From CAVTND01 sp963735955 (GTDB taxonomy: Bacteria > Pseudomonadota > Gammaproteobacteria > Burkholderiales > Burkholderiaceae_F), in contig CAVTND010000009.1 in assembly GCA_963735955.1 (NCBI GenBank), positions 186,001 through 250,000 of the forward strand: DNA of 64,000 nt. The letters are read 5' to 3'. Position 1 is the stretch's first letter. The number at the start of each line of letters is the position of its first letter. Of the stretch, positions 25,669 to 35,840 are shown one piece after another. A program made the position numbers and the translations under genes. Below the pieces are notes generated by a model. It saw nothing but the letters and a program-made list of their open reading frames with translations. It was not told the origin of the DNA and made no database searches.

Positions 25669-26463
25669 GTGCAGTGTGCGCAGACCGCGCAGATAGCGCA
25701 GGCCGCGGATGGCCCGCGGCCCATACCAGCTCGTCATTTCGCCGTCGATCAGTTCAACCCGTCGTGCGGCAAAGCGAGCTTGCAATTCGTGCACGTGGTT
25801 GGCGCGAAACATGAACGGCTCCGACGACAGCAGCACCCGATCGACCGCGGCGACCGCGGCGTCGAGATCCTCGATCACCGGATAGCGCGCGGCCCCGGCC
25901 CAGCCGCCTTCGCCGTGGGGCACCTGCCAGCCGACCATGGCGAGGCTGCGGGCAATATATGTGTCTGAGGCGACCGTCATCCAGGGGTCTTTCCAGATCA
26001 GATACAGCACGCGTTCGGGAAACCATGTCGACGCCGCGCAGGCGTCGAGTTCGCGTTGCAGATTCTCAGCCATAACCTGCGCGCGCGCCTGCACGCCGAA
26101 GATCTGACCGAGCAGTTCGAACAGTGCAAAGTTGTCACGCGGTGCGTTAGGGTGCGTGACGATCACATGCCGGACGAAGCCGCGAATCGCGTCGACGGTC
26201 GGCGCCTCGTTTTCGTCGACGTTGACGATGACATGAGTCGGTGCGAGGTTCCGCAGGGCGTCAAGCCGGACATCCTTGGTACCTCCGAGCTTGGGCAGGA
26301 TTGCGACCTGCTCGCGCGGATGGATGCAGAAGCCCGTGCGGCCAACGATCTGCGGCGCGAGGCCGAGATCAAACAGCAATTCAGTGATCGATGGAACCAG
26401 GGAGACGATGCGAGCGCCGGGAGCGGCGCGCACATGGAGCGTACCTATCGCGTCAGGCCACAT
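25639..26463 (-). CDS. BtuF-like corrinoid/siderophore-type binding protein without a signal peptide
   Basis: The product is about 274 aa. ARIVSLVPSITELLFDLGL near the start and VGRTGFCIHP are hallmarks of the cobalamin-binding BtuF group (PF01497). The ATG at 26463 has an AGGA site and begins 23 bp after the upstream SDR gene. From this start no secretion signal is visible, so it may be cytoplasmic, or a start further upstream is used. No B12 ABC permease or ATPase lies nearby. It overlaps metC at its 3' end. Confidence 0.78.
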   Translation of the reverse strand: MWPDAIGTLHVRAAPGARIVSLVPSITELLFDLGLAPQIVGRTGFCIHPREQVAILPKLGGTKDVRLDALRNLAPTHVIVNVDENEAPTVDAIRGFVRHVIVTHPNAPRDNFALFELLGQIFGVQARAQVMAENLQRELDACAASTWFPERVLYLIWKDPWMTVASDTYIARSLAMVGWQVPHGEGGWAGAARYPVIEDLDAAVAAVDRVLLSSEPFMFRANHVHELQARFAARRVELIDGEMTSWYGPRAIRGLRYLRGLRTLHSGAAQPGET

Positions 26464-26486
26464 CGCCAGTGTCCTGGCCCAGGACA

Positions 26487-27257
26487 CTAGGTCTGGGTCG
26501 ACGATGTCGCGCGCGGTTTCTGCTTGCGCCGCGCAACGAGCCGATCGAACAGCCAGTTGGGCAGGGCTCGCAGCAGGGCCGTGATAACACCCATCTGCCA
26601 GGGAATGGTTCGGTACCGTACCCCGGCGATCATGGCGTCGGCAGCGCGCCGTGCGAATTGATCGACGTCCATCAGGAACGGCATGCCGTAGGGGTTCTTC
26701 GCGGTCAGCGGCGTGCGTATGAAGCCGGGCGATATCGTGACCACCTTGACCCCGGCCTTGGCGAGATCGACGCGCAGGCTTTCGCAGTAGGTGATCACCG
26801 CGGACTTCGACGCACAATAGGCTTCGGATCCGGGCAGACCGCGGACGCCGGCCACGCTGGCGATTCCAACCAGGGTGCCGCGGCCGCGCTGCTTCATTGG
26901 CGCAATGAACGGATGAAAGCTGGTCGCCATGGCCAGTACATTGGTGTCGAACACGCGCTTGAACTGCTCGAGATCTTCGTAGAACTCGGTCTTCACACCC
27001 ACCGAAATGCCGGCGTTCGCAATGACGATATCGGCACCGTTGACCGCGGCGTCAAAGCTGCGGCCGGCCGCGATCAGGGCGGCATGGTCAGTGACATCAA
27101 CGCCATACACGTAGTGTCGGCCCGGCAGCGTGGCGACCAATTCGTTGAGCGCCGCCGCGCGGCGCGCCACCAGGCCGAGCGTGGCACCGCGCCGCGCGAA
27201 CTCGGCGGCGAGAGCGGCACCGATTCCGCTCGACGCACCGGTGATGAAGACGTTCAT
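26487..27257 (-). CDS. Short-chain dehydrogenase/reductase
   Basis: The product is 256 aa. It has the NAD(P) motif TGASSGIG (6-13), NAG in IANAGISVG, and the catalytic YCASK with an upstream serine in GIASVAG. The C-terminal tail is basic. The substrate is unknown. The order argS, SPOR protein, dsbA, SDR is a conserved run in betaproteobacteria and places this gene as its last member. Confidence 0.88.
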   Translation of the reverse strand: MNVFITGASSGIGAALAAEFARRGATLGLVARRAAALNELVATLPGRHYVYGVDVTDHAALIAAGRSFDAAVNGADIVIANAGISVGVKTEFYEDLEQFKRVFDTNVLAMATSFHPFIAPMKQRGRGTLVGIASVAGVRGLPGSEAYCASKSAVITYCESLRVDLAKAGVKVVTISPGFIRTPLTAKNPYGMPFLMDVDQFARRAADAMIAGVRYRTIPWQMGVITALLRALPNWLFDRLVARRKQKPRATSSTQT

Positions 27258-27329
27258 GCGATGTCGATTCCCCGCAGTGTCATTGCCGAGCGGCCGGACC
27301 TTGGCGCCGCGCTGGACGCGACCGCACGT

Positions 27330-27977
27330 TTACTTCTTGGTCCGTTCGCTGCGCGCGCGATCGATCAGGAAATCGAGCACGAGCAAACTGCCCTCGCGCG
27401 TGCCGACCATGGAAGGCGCGGTTGTGAAGCGACCGTCCACTGCCATCGCCGGCGTGCCCTCGATCCGGTAGGTGCGCCAGATCTGGCCTGCGCGCGTGGC
27501 GCGCGTCGCCACCGCGAACGAATTGTAGGAATCAAGCCACTGCTTTCGATCGATGCCGTTGGCGGCCATGAAGTCCGCGATCTCGTCCGGCTTCAGCAAA
27601 GGCTGCTTGTTCTGCTGGATCGCCACGAATACCTTGGCATGAAGCGCATCAAGCTTGCCGAGCGCTTCGAGCGTGTAATAGATGCGGACATGCGGCAGCG
27701 TGCTGTCGTTCCAGGCAATCGGAATGCGCCGATATTCGACATCGGGCGGCAGCTTCTTGCGCCAGGTCTGCAGAAACGGGTCATAGGCCGCGCAATGCGG
27801 ACAGCTGTACTGGAAGAACTCGAGCACTTCAATCTTGTTGCCGGTGTCAACCGGCAAGTTCGGATTCAGCACGGCATAGTCCTTGCCGGCCTGCGGTACG
27901 CGCGGCGACTGGGCGGTCGCGGGCAACGCACACAGCAGCAGCGATAGCAGGAGCAGGGGACGGCGGGACAAGGACAT
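27330..27977 (-). CDS. dsbA: Thiol:disulfide interchange protein DsbA
   Basis: The product is 215 aa with a signal peptide (LLLLSLLLCALPATAQ). The active site is CPHC at residues 59-62 in FFQYSCPHCAAYDP, and the cis-proline is in IEGTPAMAVDG. It introduces disulfides into exported proteins in the periplasm. It lies 97 bp downstream of the SPOR gene on the same strand. Confidence 0.93.
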   Translation of the reverse strand: MSLSRRPLLLLSLLLCALPATAQSPRVPQAGKDYAVLNPNLPVDTGNKIEVLEFFQYSCPHCAAYDPFLQTWRKKLPPDVEYRRIPIAWNDSTLPHVRIYYTLEALGKLDALHAKVFVAIQQNKQPLLKPDEIADFMAANGIDRKQWLDSYNSFAVATRATRAGQIWRTYRIEGTPAMAVDGRFTTAPSMVGTREGSLLVLDFLIDRARSERTKK

Positions 27978-28074
27978 GCTCGGTTCTCCGGTTCTTGATA
28001 GGGTGATCCTAATTACAACGTCCTTCAGACCGCGTCCGATGACAGCCGTTCAGCCAGGCCGCACACCTTGCGCA

Positions 28075-28635
28075 CTAGCGAATCTTGACCAGCTGCGCGT
28101 CGATGCCGTTTTCGGCCATCGTCTTGCGGATGCGATTCACATCGTCCAGTGTTCCGTACGGTCCCAGGCGCACTCGATACAAGGTGGTGCCATCCTGTTC
28201 GCGCGGGAAGATCTTGGCGTCGAAGCCCATCAGCGCAAGGCGTGCGCGCATCGCGTCGGCGTCCTCCGGGGTTCTGAACGCACCCGCCTGGATCAGGTAG
28301 CGCGAGCCGTCGTCCGTGGGCGGCGGCACCACGGGCGCAGCTTTTTCCGGTGGCGGCAGCATGGCCTTCGGATCGACGGGCTCCGTTGGTGCCGATCCAC
28401 CCTTGACCGGGACCGTGTTCTGCAAAGGCTTGTTGGGATCCGGCAGCTGTCCGCCAGAGGCCGGATTCACCGTCTCGCTGGCCGGTTTGACCTTGTTGAC
28501 GAAGGGTACCGGTGCATTCGTGATGTAGAGCGCAACGGCGACTGCAATACCGAGCCCGACGACAAGCCCGAGAATGAAGCCGATGAAGGTCTTGCCGGCT
28601 TGGCGCGAATACCGGGCGATCCCGAAGTTGAGCAT
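28075..28635 (-). CDS. SPOR-domain membrane protein
   Basis: The product is 186 aa. A single membrane helix (FIGFILGLVVGLGIAVAVALYI, ~residues 18-39) is followed by a Pro-rich linker. The C-terminal SPOR domain (~108-186) has YLIQAGAFRTPEDADAMRARLAL and TLYRVRLGPYGTLDDVNRI. SPOR domains bind denuded septal peptidoglycan, so it likely acts at division. Its ATG overlaps the argS stop (TAATG). Confidence 0.9.
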   Translation of the reverse strand: MLNFGIARYSRQAGKTFIGFILGLVVGLGIAVAVALYITNAPVPFVNKVKPASETVNPASGGQLPDPNKPLQNTVPVKGGSAPTEPVDPKAMLPPPEKAAPVVPPPTDDGSRYLIQAGAFRTPEDADAMRARLALMGFDAKIFPREQDGTTLYRVRLGPYGTLDDVNRIRKTMAENGIDAQLVKIR

Positions 28636-30374
28636 TACATCTTTTCCGGAGCAGACAGACCAAGGATCGACAGGCCATTGCGCAGCACCTGCCGGGTTGC
28701 CAGCAGCAGCGCCAGTCGCGCATTGCGGACGGCGTTGTCGTCGACCAGCACGCGCTCGGCATTGTAGTAGCCGTGAAAATCCGCTGCGAGGTCCTTCAGG
28801 TAGAAGGCAAGCTGATGCGGTGACAGATCATCGGTCGCTGTGCTGATCACGCCCGGATACTGGGCGAGCCGGATCAGCAAGGCCTGTTCATGCTCGCCGG
28901 TCAGAGCCGACAGATCACTGACGAGGGCGCCGGCTTCGTCGGGCGGTGCGAAACCCTTCTCGGTCGCCTGCTGAAGCACCGAACAGATTCGCGCATGGGC
29001 GTACTGCACGTAGTAGACCGGGTTGTCCTCGGACTGCGAGCGCGCAAGATCAACGTCGAAGGTGAACTCCGCGTCCGGTTTGCGTGCCACCAGGAAGTAT
29101 CGGGTCGCGTCGCGTCCGACCCACTCGAGCAGATCGCGCAGCGTGACGTAGGTGCCGGCGCGCTTGCTCATCTTCACTTCCTCGCCGCCCTGCGTGACGC
29201 GCAGCATCTTGTGCAGCAGGTAGTCCGGGTAGCCCTTGGCGATCGACACACCGAGTGCACGGGCGGCTGCCTGCAAGCCGGCGCGCACGCGCGCCACGGT
29301 GCCGAAGTGATCCGAGCCCTGGATGTTGATCACCCTGCCGAAGCCCCGCTCGAACTTGCTGAGGTGATAAGCGACATCCGGCACGAAATAGGTGTAGGTG
29401 CCGTCGGACTTGCGCATCACCCGGTCCTTGTCGTCGACCGCCGGTCCGCCATGGCCACCGACATCGCCGATGGCGGTCGTCTTGAGCCACAGCGCACCCT
29501 CGGACTCGAAGGTCATGCCCGAATCGCGCATCGCCTTGACCGCTGCATCGACCTTGCCGTCGGAATACAGGGACGATTCGAGAAAGAAGTGATCGAAACT
29601 CACGCCGAGCGCCGCTAGGTCCTGGTCCTGCTCATGCCGCAGGTAAGCGACCGCGAAGTGCCGGATTGCCTCGAGATCATCGATATCGCCATTGGCCTGA
29701 ACCGGCGCGCCATCGCGTGCGGCAACGGTCGCCCGCGCGAGAAAGTCGCGCGCAATGTCGCTGATGTACTCGCCCTGATAGCCGCCTTCGGGAAAGGTCG
29801 ACGGCAGGCCGCGCAGCTCGCGCGCCCGCGCCTGCACCGACAGCGCGAGCATTGCGATCTGCACGCCCGCATCGTTGTAGTAGAACTCGCGCGACACCTC
29901 CGCGCCCTGCGACGCCAGCAGTCTGGCCAGGGAATCGCCGATGGCGGCCTGGCGCGCGTGCCCAAGATGCAGGGGTCCGGTCGGATTGGCGGAAACGAAT
30001 TCCACCATCACTTTCTGGTTGCGATGCGCGTCGGAGCAACCAAAGCGATCAGCCTCGCGCAGGGCGACGCGCACGACTTCCTGGCGGGCTGGCGAGGTCA
30101 GCCGAAAATTGATGAAACCGGGGCCGGCGACTTCGATCGACTCGATCAGGCTGCGCGCGGCCGGGTCGGCTTTGAGGGCACTTGCGATGGCCGCCGCGAG
30201 TTCGCGCGGGTTCTTCTTCAGCCCCTTGGCGATCTGCAAGGCAACATTGGTGGCAATGTCGCCGTGTGACTCGACTTTCGGGCGTTCCAGAATCGGCATG
30301 GCGCCGACCACACCCAGGCCCGCCAGCGCTCGTGCGATCAATTCGACGAGCTGTTGTTTCTGCTGGGAAAGCAT
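28635..30374 (-). CDS. argS: Arginyl-tRNA synthetase
   Basis: The product is 579 aa, class I aminoacyl-tRNA synthetase charging tRNA-Arg. The HIGH motif appears as HLGH (136-139) in NPTGPLHLGHARQAA and the second signature as KMSKRAG at about residue 400. The N-terminal Add-1 domain and the C-terminal DALR anticodon domain (HARICSVLQQ to YYNAERVLV) are complete. It heads the conserved argS / SPOR / dsbA / SDR run and is divergent from the exported protein at 30509. Confidence 0.95.
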   Translation of the reverse strand: MLSQQKQQLVELIARALAGLGVVGAMPILERPKVESHGDIATNVALQIAKGLKKNPRELAAAIASALKADPAARSLIESIEVAGPGFINFRLTSPARQEVVRVALREADRFGCSDAHRNQKVMVEFVSANPTGPLHLGHARQAAIGDSLARLLASQGAEVSREFYYNDAGVQIAMLALSVQARARELRGLPSTFPEGGYQGEYISDIARDFLARATVAARDGAPVQANGDIDDLEAIRHFAVAYLRHEQDQDLAALGVSFDHFFLESSLYSDGKVDAAVKAMRDSGMTFESEGALWLKTTAIGDVGGHGGPAVDDKDRVMRKSDGTYTYFVPDVAYHLSKFERGFGRVINIQGSDHFGTVARVRAGLQAAARALGVSIAKGYPDYLLHKMLRVTQGGEEVKMSKRAGTYVTLRDLLEWVGRDATRYFLVARKPDAEFTFDVDLARSQSEDNPVYYVQYAHARICSVLQQATEKGFAPPDEAGALVSDLSALTGEHEQALLIRLAQYPGVISTATDDLSPHQLAFYLKDLAADFHGYYNAERVLVDDNAVRNARLALLLATRQVLRNGLSILGLSAPEKM

Positions 30375-30508
30375 TGCAGACTGGCGATCGAGGCAAAGGC
30401 GCGGATTCTACCCGTGGCGAGTGGGCCGACTTTGGGGCCGCCCGTGCGCAAAGTGTCTTCTTGCGCTCGCTGTCAGGCAGATCGGGAGTTGAACCAGCGG
30501 AGGTAAGA

Positions 30509-31822
30509 ATGAAGAAGAAGTGCGCAGGCTGGATGCAACAAATGCTGGTCGTCGTCTTGGCGACGCCGTCGATGGCGACGATGGCCCAGACCAAGGCCCC
30601 GGCGCAGGTCGTCAAGCCGCCCGTCTCTCAGGCGTGGATCGATGTGGCTACCTTTGCCGGCATGGGCATGCCCGGCATGGGTGGCGCGGGCGGCGCGGGT
30701 GGCAGCCCGATGAGCATGATGGGAAACATGTTCGGTAGTGGTGGATCAAGCGCCGGCGCGAAGAACAGCTTTGGCATGACGCAGACCGGGTCTGCGGGTC
30801 GGTGGGTCGACGTCACGCTGCACACAAGCCGCAACCCTTCGCTGCAGACTGCGGCCCAGGCCGTGCCCGCCGGAACCCAGCTGGCGCCCAGCCTGGCGCT
30901 GGTAGCGCCCAAGGTGCAGACCCCGGCTCCGCCGGTTGACGACGACCGTGTGGTCGAGCGTGAGTTCGAGCGACCGAAGGGCAAGATGCTGATCTACTGG
31001 GGCTGTGGCGACACCGTGCGCGCGGGCCAGCCGCGTGTGCTCGACATGTCGACCGCGAAACCAGAGGACTTCCAGAAGTTCTTCGTTTCGCGCCGGGCGA
31101 CGCAGCGCGGCACGCACGTCGCGGCCGGCCGGCCCTTGTGGCCGAACGAGACCGACGCCCGCATGGTGCCTGCCAATGCCTCGCTGGTCGGCGAACATGC
31201 GTTCAGCGGCCAGGGCGTGCCCGAGGGGTTCAAGTTCATGCTTCCCGCGGCGCAGGATCTGATGCCGCCAATCGAACTGAAGCAGGCGGCGCAAGGCGGT
31301 GCGACCCAGCTGGAATGGGCAGCGTTGCCAACCGCGCGTGCCTATTTCATCGCTGCCATGGGCGCCAAAAGTGGCGCCGATACCGAAATGGTGTTCTGGA
31401 CCTCGAGCGAAGTGCCCGAGCTCGGCATGGGTCTGATCGATTACCAGACGAATGCTGCGGTCGACCGCTGGTTGAATGAGAAAGTGCTGCTGGGACCGAC
31501 GGTGACCCGCTGCACGGTGCCGAAGGGCGTATTTGGCGAAGGTGGTGGCGCCATGCTGAGGATGATCGCTTACGGTTCGGAATTGAACCTCGCCTTCCCG
31601 CCGCGACCGACGGATCCGAAGATCGCCTGGGAACCGCAATGGGCAGCCAAGATTCGGGTCAAGAGCGTCGCGTCGGCATTCCTCGGAATGGACATGAGCC
31701 AGATGCAGCGGGGCGCCGCACCGGCGGCGGGCGAAGCCAGCCCATCTCAACAGCAGCAGAAACCGGAGGAGGAACAGAAGCTCAATCCGGTCGATCTGCT
31801 GCGCGGCATTTTCGGGCGCTGA
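30509..31822 (+). CDS. Conserved exported protein of unknown function
   Basis: The product is 437 aa from an ATG after GGAGG. A signal peptide ends near MATMAQ. A Gly/Met-rich segment (residues ~50-85, with GMGMPGMGGAGGAGG) follows, then a larger folded part with IYWGCGDTVRAGQPRVLDM, WAALPTARAYFIAAMG and VFWTSSEVPELGMG, and a Gln/Glu-rich tail ending NPVDLLRGIFGR. I recognise no named domain. The repeated WTSSEVP and LEWAALP style recalls beta-sandwich periplasmic proteins, but that is only an impression. It is followed closely by the VOC and peptidase genes. Confidence 0.75.
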   Translation: MKKKCAGWMQQMLVVVLATPSMATMAQTKAPAQVVKPPVSQAWIDVATFAGMGMPGMGGAGGAGGSPMSMMGNMFGSGGSSAGAKNSFGMTQTGSAGRWVDVTLHTSRNPSLQTAAQAVPAGTQLAPSLALVAPKVQTPAPPVDDDRVVEREFERPKGKMLIYWGCGDTVRAGQPRVLDMSTAKPEDFQKFFVSRRATQRGTHVAAGRPLWPNETDARMVPANASLVGEHAFSGQGVPEGFKFMLPAAQDLMPPIELKQAAQGGATQLEWAALPTARAYFIAAMGAKSGADTEMVFWTSSEVPELGMGLIDYQTNAAVDRWLNEKVLLGPTVTRCTVPKGVFGEGGGAMLRMIAYGSELNLAFPPRPTDPKIAWEPQWAAKIRVKSVASAFLGMDMSQMQRGAAPAAGEASPSQQQQKPEEEQKLNPVDLLRGIFGR

Positions 31823-31837
31823 TCGCAGATCGCCGCG

Positions 31838-32551
31838 ATGGAATCGGACATGCCCAGCTTGGAGACGAGCGCCCACGTCGCGGGCGAGCGCATTCAACGC
31901 AGCGAGCTCGACCATCTTGTGGTCGGCTGCGCGCGTCTCGACGATGGGGTCCGATGGATTGAGGAGCGGCTGGGTGTGCCGCCCGTCATCGGCGGTCAGC
32001 ATGTCGCGATGGGCACCCACAATGCACTTCTGCGGCTCGGCGCTCGCAGCTACCTCGAGCTGATCGCGATTGACCCCGATCTGCCGGCGCCGTCGCGACC
32101 GCGCTGGTTCTCACTCGACGAACCGGACCTCCAGGAGCGCCTGGCGCGGGCGCCCGAGCTGCTCACCTGGGTCGTCCGTTGCAACTCAATCGTGACAGCG
32201 TGTGCGCGAGTGCCGGACCTGGGTGATGTGCTCGAGATGCGCCGCGGAGATTTTCGCTGGCGAATCTCGGTGCCGCCGAATGGCACAATGGCATGGGGCG
32301 GCGTTCTGCCGACTGCGATTCAGTGGGAGGCTGGCGCGGAGGGAGCACTGCATCCCTGCGACCGCCTGCCTGCAAGCGGATGCGAGCTGATCTCGCTCGA
32401 TCTTTCTCACCCGGCTGCCGTGCTCGGCACCAGCGGTATCGTGGCGCTGTTTCGTGAGCTGCGCATTGTCGGTCCGGTGGATCTGAAGCCGGGGCCCAGA
32501 CAAATCGCTGCCATGATTCGTTCGCCGCTGGGTGAGGTGCGCCTGTCATGA
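31838..32551 (+). CDS. VOC/glyoxalase-like domain protein
   Basis: The product is 237 aa. LDHLVVGCARLDDGVRWIEERLGVPP and GTHNALLRLGARSYLELIAIDP are the pattern of the Glyoxalase_3-like (PF13468) group of vicinal-oxygen-chelate proteins. The reaction is unknown. The stop overlaps the ATG of the peptidase (ATGA), so the two are coupled. ATG codons at 31838 and 31850 are both possible starts. Confidence 0.8.
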   Translation: MESDMPSLETSAHVAGERIQRSELDHLVVGCARLDDGVRWIEERLGVPPVIGGQHVAMGTHNALLRLGARSYLELIAIDPDLPAPSRPRWFSLDEPDLQERLARAPELLTWVVRCNSIVTACARVPDLGDVLEMRRGDFRWRISVPPNGTMAWGGVLPTAIQWEAGAEGALHPCDRLPASGCELISLDLSHPAAVLGTSGIVALFRELRIVGPVDLKPGPRQIAAMIRSPLGEVRLS

Positions 32552-34754
32552 CTGCTACCCGCAGGGACCCAGCCATGAGTTGGCTTGTACGGCATTGCAG
32601 AGCGCGCTTCCTTGCCATCGGCGCACTCCTGATCATCGTTCCAGGATCGCCCATGCTTCTCGCCCAGACCACGCCCGATGCGGCGACCCGACCACCACTG
32701 GCTCGTCCGCAGCCGCATGTGGTGAAGAGCCCGAACGGCGACCGCATTGACGAGTACTACTGGCTGCGCGACGACGATCCGAAGTCCAAGCGGCCCGAAA
32801 TCATTGAGTACCTGAAAGCGGAAAACGCCTACACCGACGCGATGCTCGCGCATGTGCAGCCTTTGCAGGCCAGGCTTGTCGCTGAAATGCGCGCCCGCAT
32901 CAAGGAGGACGACAGCAGCGTGCCGGTGTACGACAACGGCTACTGGAACTGGCGTCGCTTCGACCTCGGTGCCGAGTACCCGATCTATCTGCGCCAGCGC
33001 GGCGGACCCGAGCGCCCGGATCCCGCCGCGACGCCCGAAGTCCTGCTGGACGTTCCCAGGCTGGCCGCCGGCCAGGCGTACTTCTCGGTCTCCGCGATGG
33101 CAGTCAGCCCCGACAATCGCTGGCTGGCCTATACGGTGGATCTGAGTGGACGCCAGATCTACGAGCTGCGATTTGTCGACCTGGCGAACGGCACACCGTC
33201 ACCGATCACGATCCCCGGCGTTATCGGACAGGTGGTATGGGCGCCGGACAACCGCACGGTCTTTTACCTGCGGCAGGACCCGCAGACCCTGGTTCATGGC
33301 ACGGTCTACCGGCACACGCTCGGCACTGATCCGAAGACCGATGTCTTTGTCTATGACGAGAAGGACCGGGAGCTTTTCACCGGCATTGGGCGCAGCGCCT
33401 CGCGCCAGTTCGTCCTGATTTCGATCGGCGGCTACGACACGACCGAATGGCTGGCGATTCCGGCCGCCGCACCGCACAGCCCGCCGAAGATCGTGCTGCC
33501 CCGGCGCAAGGATGTGCGCAGCTACGCCGATCACATCGCCGGCCGCTGGGTGATCCGCACCAACGACGACGCCAAGAACTTTCGTCTGGTTTCGGCGCCC
33601 GAGAACGCGCCGGCCGACCGCAACCAATGGCGTGACATCGTGCCGGCGCGCGCTGATGCGTCGGTCGAGGGCTTCGCCCTGTTCAATTCCGCGATCGTGA
33701 TCGCGGAACGGGTCGACGCGAATGTGCGCATTCGCGTCTTGCCGAACGATCGGCCGGCGTTCGCGGTCGCCGCCGACGAGTCGGCCTTCGAGATGTCGCT
33801 CGACGCGAATCCGGACCCGGCGGTGCGCGCCGCACGCTACACCTATGTCTCGATGGTCACGCCGACCATCACCTACGACGTCGACCTGGAAAGCGGCGCA
33901 CGCACGGAACGAAAGGTGCAGCCGGTCATCGGCTACGACCGCACGCTGTATGCCACCGAGCGGCTGTGGGCGCCGGCGCGCGACGGCAAACGCATTCCGT
34001 TGACGATCGCCTACCGCAAGGATCGCTTCAAGCGTGGCGCGATGCCGCTGTACATCGATGGCTATGGCGCCTACGGCATCTCCAACGATCCGTTTTTCAG
34101 CAGCAATCGGGTGTCGCTGCTGGATCGTGGCTTTGTCATCGCGCTCGCGCATGTGCGCGGCGGCGCCGAACTCGGCCAGACCTGGTACGAAGACGGCAAG
34201 TTGCTGGCGAAGAAGAACACCTTCAACGATTTTGTCGACGTCACCGATTTCCTGGTGCGGGAGCGTTACGGGGCGCCCGGGACATGGTCTTTGCGTCCGG
34301 CGGCTCGGCCGGTGGCCTTCTGATGGGCGCGATCGCCAACCAGGCGCCCGATCGCTATCGCGGCATTGCGATGCACGTGCCTTTCGTCGACGCCGTGACC
34401 ACGATGCTCGACGAAACGATCCCGCTGACGACCAATGAGTGGTCGCAATGGGGTGATCCGCGCGAGAAGAAGTACTACGACTACATGCTGTCGTACTCGC
34501 CCTACGACAACATCGCGGCCAGGGACTATCCGGCGATACTGGTGACGACCGGACTCTGGGATGCGATGGTGCAGTACTTCGAGCCCGCCAAGTACGTGGC
34601 GCGGCTGCGGGCGAAGAAGACCGATGCCAATCCCCTGCTGTTCCGGGTGACCATGGAGGCCGGCCACGGCGGCAAGTCAGGTCGCTTTGAGCGGCTCAAC
34701 GACACCGCGCGTGAGTACGTGTTTTTCCTGGATCTCGCCGGGATTCGCGACTAG
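32548..34754 (+). CDS. S9A prolyl oligopeptidase (protease II-like), interrupted by a frameshift
   Basis: Joined, the product is ~735 aa. An N-terminal hydrophobic segment (FLAIGALLIIVPGSPMLLAQ) suggests export. An N-terminal beta-propeller precedes the alpha/beta-hydrolase domain. The frame breaks at the C run 34276-34278, where RERYGAP should continue RDMVFASGGSAGG. Adding one C gives a seamless join. The catalytic triad is then Ser in GGSAGG, Asp in GLWDAMVQYFEP and His in EAGHGGKSGRF. It cleaves oligopeptides after basic or proline residues, by family. It meets the asparaginase gene tail to tail. Confidence 0.88.
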
Positions 34755-35743
34755 CTTTTGCTCAGCTTGAACACCGGCACCACGCCGCCGGTCTCGATCC
34801 CGCGGTAGTTGCGAATCGGCGGACAGTCGAAGGGCGCGAGCGCGGTGCCGCTCGAATCGTCGAGCACCCCGAGTTGCTGCAGAACTTCGACCGTGGCGGC
34901 ATGCAGGGCCCGCGAGTTGCCGTCGGCAATGCGGATTGCAATGCCCAGGCCCTTGGAGCGCACACCGATCGCCTGCACGCCATCGGCGCCGATTTTGCTG
35001 ACCCAGTCCCCGGCGCCCGTTTCCATCAGCGCCAAGTCGGTTCGGCGCGTGCCGGACACCAGTTCCGGATGTCTCGTCATGGCGAAGTAGATCGCACGCA
35101 GTTCGGGGTTGTCGTCGGCGGCGATGCGGGCAAAGGTCTGTGCCAGGCGCTTCAGCGGCATGGCGAAATTCGGCGCGCTGCAACCGTCGATGCCCTGCGC
35201 GATGGCGTCGCCCTGCGCAAAGCGAGCGACCGCCGAGCGGATTCGCTGCTGCAGAGGATGGCTCGGATCGAGGTAAGTCTGGGTCGGCTGCCCATGCAAG
35301 CGGCAATAGGCGAGAAAGCCCGCGTGCTTGCCGGAGCAGTTGTGCACCAGCGGGCCCCAGATGGCGCCGGGCGGCGCCTGGGTACTGGTCACGGTGAAAT
35401 AGCTCGGCGGGTGGCAGCCGCACTGCAGCGCGGTCTCGTCGAACCCGGCCGCGCTCAGGATGCGTTGCACGATCTGCACGTGAACCGCCTCGCCGCTGTG
35501 GCTGGCACACATCAGGGCCAGCTCGTGCGATGTGAACCCGAAGCGCGCCATGCCGCCGTCCTCGACGAAGGGCAGGGCCTGCAACGGCTTGAGCGCGGAA
35601 CGGGTGAAGTTCAGTGAGTCCGGATCGCCACTGGCGGCAACCAGGCGGCCGGCGGGGTCAACCACGGCAATCGAACCGTAGTGAACGCATTCGGTGGTGC
35701 CGCCGCGCGTCGTTTCGACCAGGGGCACATGGCGGGGAATCAT
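34751..35743 (-). CDS. Asparaginase, ReAII/thermolabile L-asparaginase family (PF06089)
   Basis: The product is 330 aa. Characteristic motifs are RSALKPLQALPF (~48-59), SHSGEAVHV (~81), HNCSGKHAGFLAY (~134) and GCSAPNFAMPL (~187), which form the unusual Ser/Lys-containing active site of Rhizobium etli AnsA-type enzymes, unrelated to E. coli AnsB. It would convert asparagine to aspartate and ammonia in the cytoplasm. The 3' end overlaps the S9 peptidase gene by 4 bp. Confidence 0.85.
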   Translation of the reverse strand: MIPRHVPLVETTRGGTTECVHYGSIAVVDPAGRLVAASGDPDSLNFTRSALKPLQALPFVEDGGMARFGFTSHELALMCASHSGEAVHVQIVQRILSAAGFDETALQCGCHPPSYFTVTSTQAPPGAIWGPLVHNCSGKHAGFLAYCRLHGQPTQTYLDPSHPLQQRIRSAVARFAQGDAIAQGIDGCSAPNFAMPLKRLAQTFARIAADDNPELRAIYFAMTRHPELVSGTRRTDLALMETGAGDWVSKIGADGVQAIGVRSKGLGIAIRIADGNSRALHAATVEVLQQLGVLDDSSGTALAPFDCPPIRNYRGIETGGVVPVFKLSKS

Positions 35744-35840
35744 GTGTTTGCCCTGGAAAGGCGCGCATCAGGAGCCAGCGCCAGCGACCCCGGATTCGAT
35801 CCGATGGGCCGACGCCCGGTCCCCCGAGGATCCCTTCGAA

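Noticed and set aside
26391..27947. Plus-strand open frame (518 aa) opposite the SDR and dsbA genes
   Set aside because: It is antisense to genes with full active sites and has no recognisable domain.
30746..32020. Minus-strand open frame (424 aa) opposite the exported protein
   Set aside because: The plus-strand frame has a signal peptide and a GGAGG site; this one has neither.
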